Source of the DNA: Wenzhouxiangella sp. | GTDB taxonomy: Bacteria > Pseudomonadota > Gammaproteobacteria > Xanthomonadales > Wenzhouxiangellaceae | Assembly: GCA_007116585.1 (NCBI GenBank) | Contig: SKIE01000292.1 | Location: 1 to 6,019, forward strand | Reading direction: 5' to 3' | DNA: 6,019 nt | Shown here: positions 5,878 through 6,019 of the stretch, one piece after another | How positions within the stretch are numbered: position 1 is the first letter of the stretch | Layout of the letters: each line of letters starts with the position of its first letter | Position numbers and translations under genes: made by a program | Notes under the pieces: model-generated | The model's database searches: none | What the model was told of the DNA's origin: nothing | The model's input: the letters and a program-made list of their open reading frames with translations, nothing else

Positions 5878-6019
5878 ATGCGCGTTGATTTTTACGAAAT
5901 GAGCGGACGCTTTACCGATCCGCTGTTCGTGGCCGGCGTGCTGGTGGGCCGGGCCTGGCCCAAGGCCCGCGCCATTGCCGTGGTGGCCACTCGCAGTGAA
6001 CTGGAGTCGCTCGATGAGC
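5878..6019 (+). CDS. holC: DNA polymerase III subunit chi, HolC (partial, 5' end)
   Basis: The first 47 codons of a gene cut by the window edge. It begins MRVDFYEMSGRFTDPLFVAG and continues through RAWPKARAIAVVATRSELESLDE. The start (V-D-F-Y), the helix of the first 30 residues, the following hydrophobic strand (AIAVVAT) and the LDE motif, which in E. coli reads RLDEALW, fit the chi subunit. Chi links the clamp loader, through psi, to single-stranded DNA-binding protein at the replication fork. The position directly after pepA is the usual place for holC. An in-frame TGA at 5863-5865 excludes any upstream start beyond a few codons. GAAG (5868-5871), 6 nt before the ATG, is a weak Shine-Dalgarno. 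valS is often next but lies beyond the window. Confidence 0.82.
   Translation, partial: MRVDFYEMSGRFTDPLFVAGVLVGRAWPKARAIAVVATRSELESLDE

Overview
The window reads as a GC-rich (roughly 60% by eye) gammaproteobacterial chromosome segment. It carries a conserved housekeeping neighbourhood: xerD, an RDD-family membrane protein gene, the lptF-lptG lipopolysaccharide export pair, pepA, and the start of holC. lptF-lptG standing divergent to pepA-holC is the arrangement known from E. coli and Pseudomonas. A lysine-repeat nucleoid-type protein between xerD and the RDD gene, and a GTAACCC-type heptamer repeat between pepA and holC, recall Chromatiales/Xanthomonadales-like bacteria. That lineage guess is weak and rests on memory only.

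Layout. Minus strand: xerD (1-876) is preceded by a gap with a perfect 12-bp hairpin, and upstream of that lies a histone H1-like gene (963-1580) built of about 18 lysine-rich pentapeptides. A 56-bp divergent gap follows. Plus strand: the RDD protein gene (1637-2140) overlaps the 3' end of lptG tail to tail by 72 bp. Minus strand: lptF (start 4209) and lptG (start 3145, end 2069) overlap by 7 bp and look translationally coupled. Plus strand: pepA (4262-5755) is read divergently from lptF out of a 52-bp shared promoter gap. A heptamer repeat cluster (5770-5820) and the first 47 codons of holC (5878 to the window edge) follow.

Function. XerD resolves chromosome dimers. The H1-like protein probably binds nucleic acid by charge. 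LptF and LptG form the inner-membrane part of the LPS extractor with LptB, which is not in the window. PepA is a cytosolic M17 aminopeptidase, which in E. coli also binds DNA and assists Xer recombination at plasmid cer sites. HolC is the chi subunit of the DNA polymerase III clamp loader. The most unusual material is the H1-like protein with its 20-residue super-repeat, the xerD leader with mutually exclusive hairpins, and the heptamer repeat. I see no mobile element, CRISPR array, tRNA or rRNA. No wholly new system is evident.
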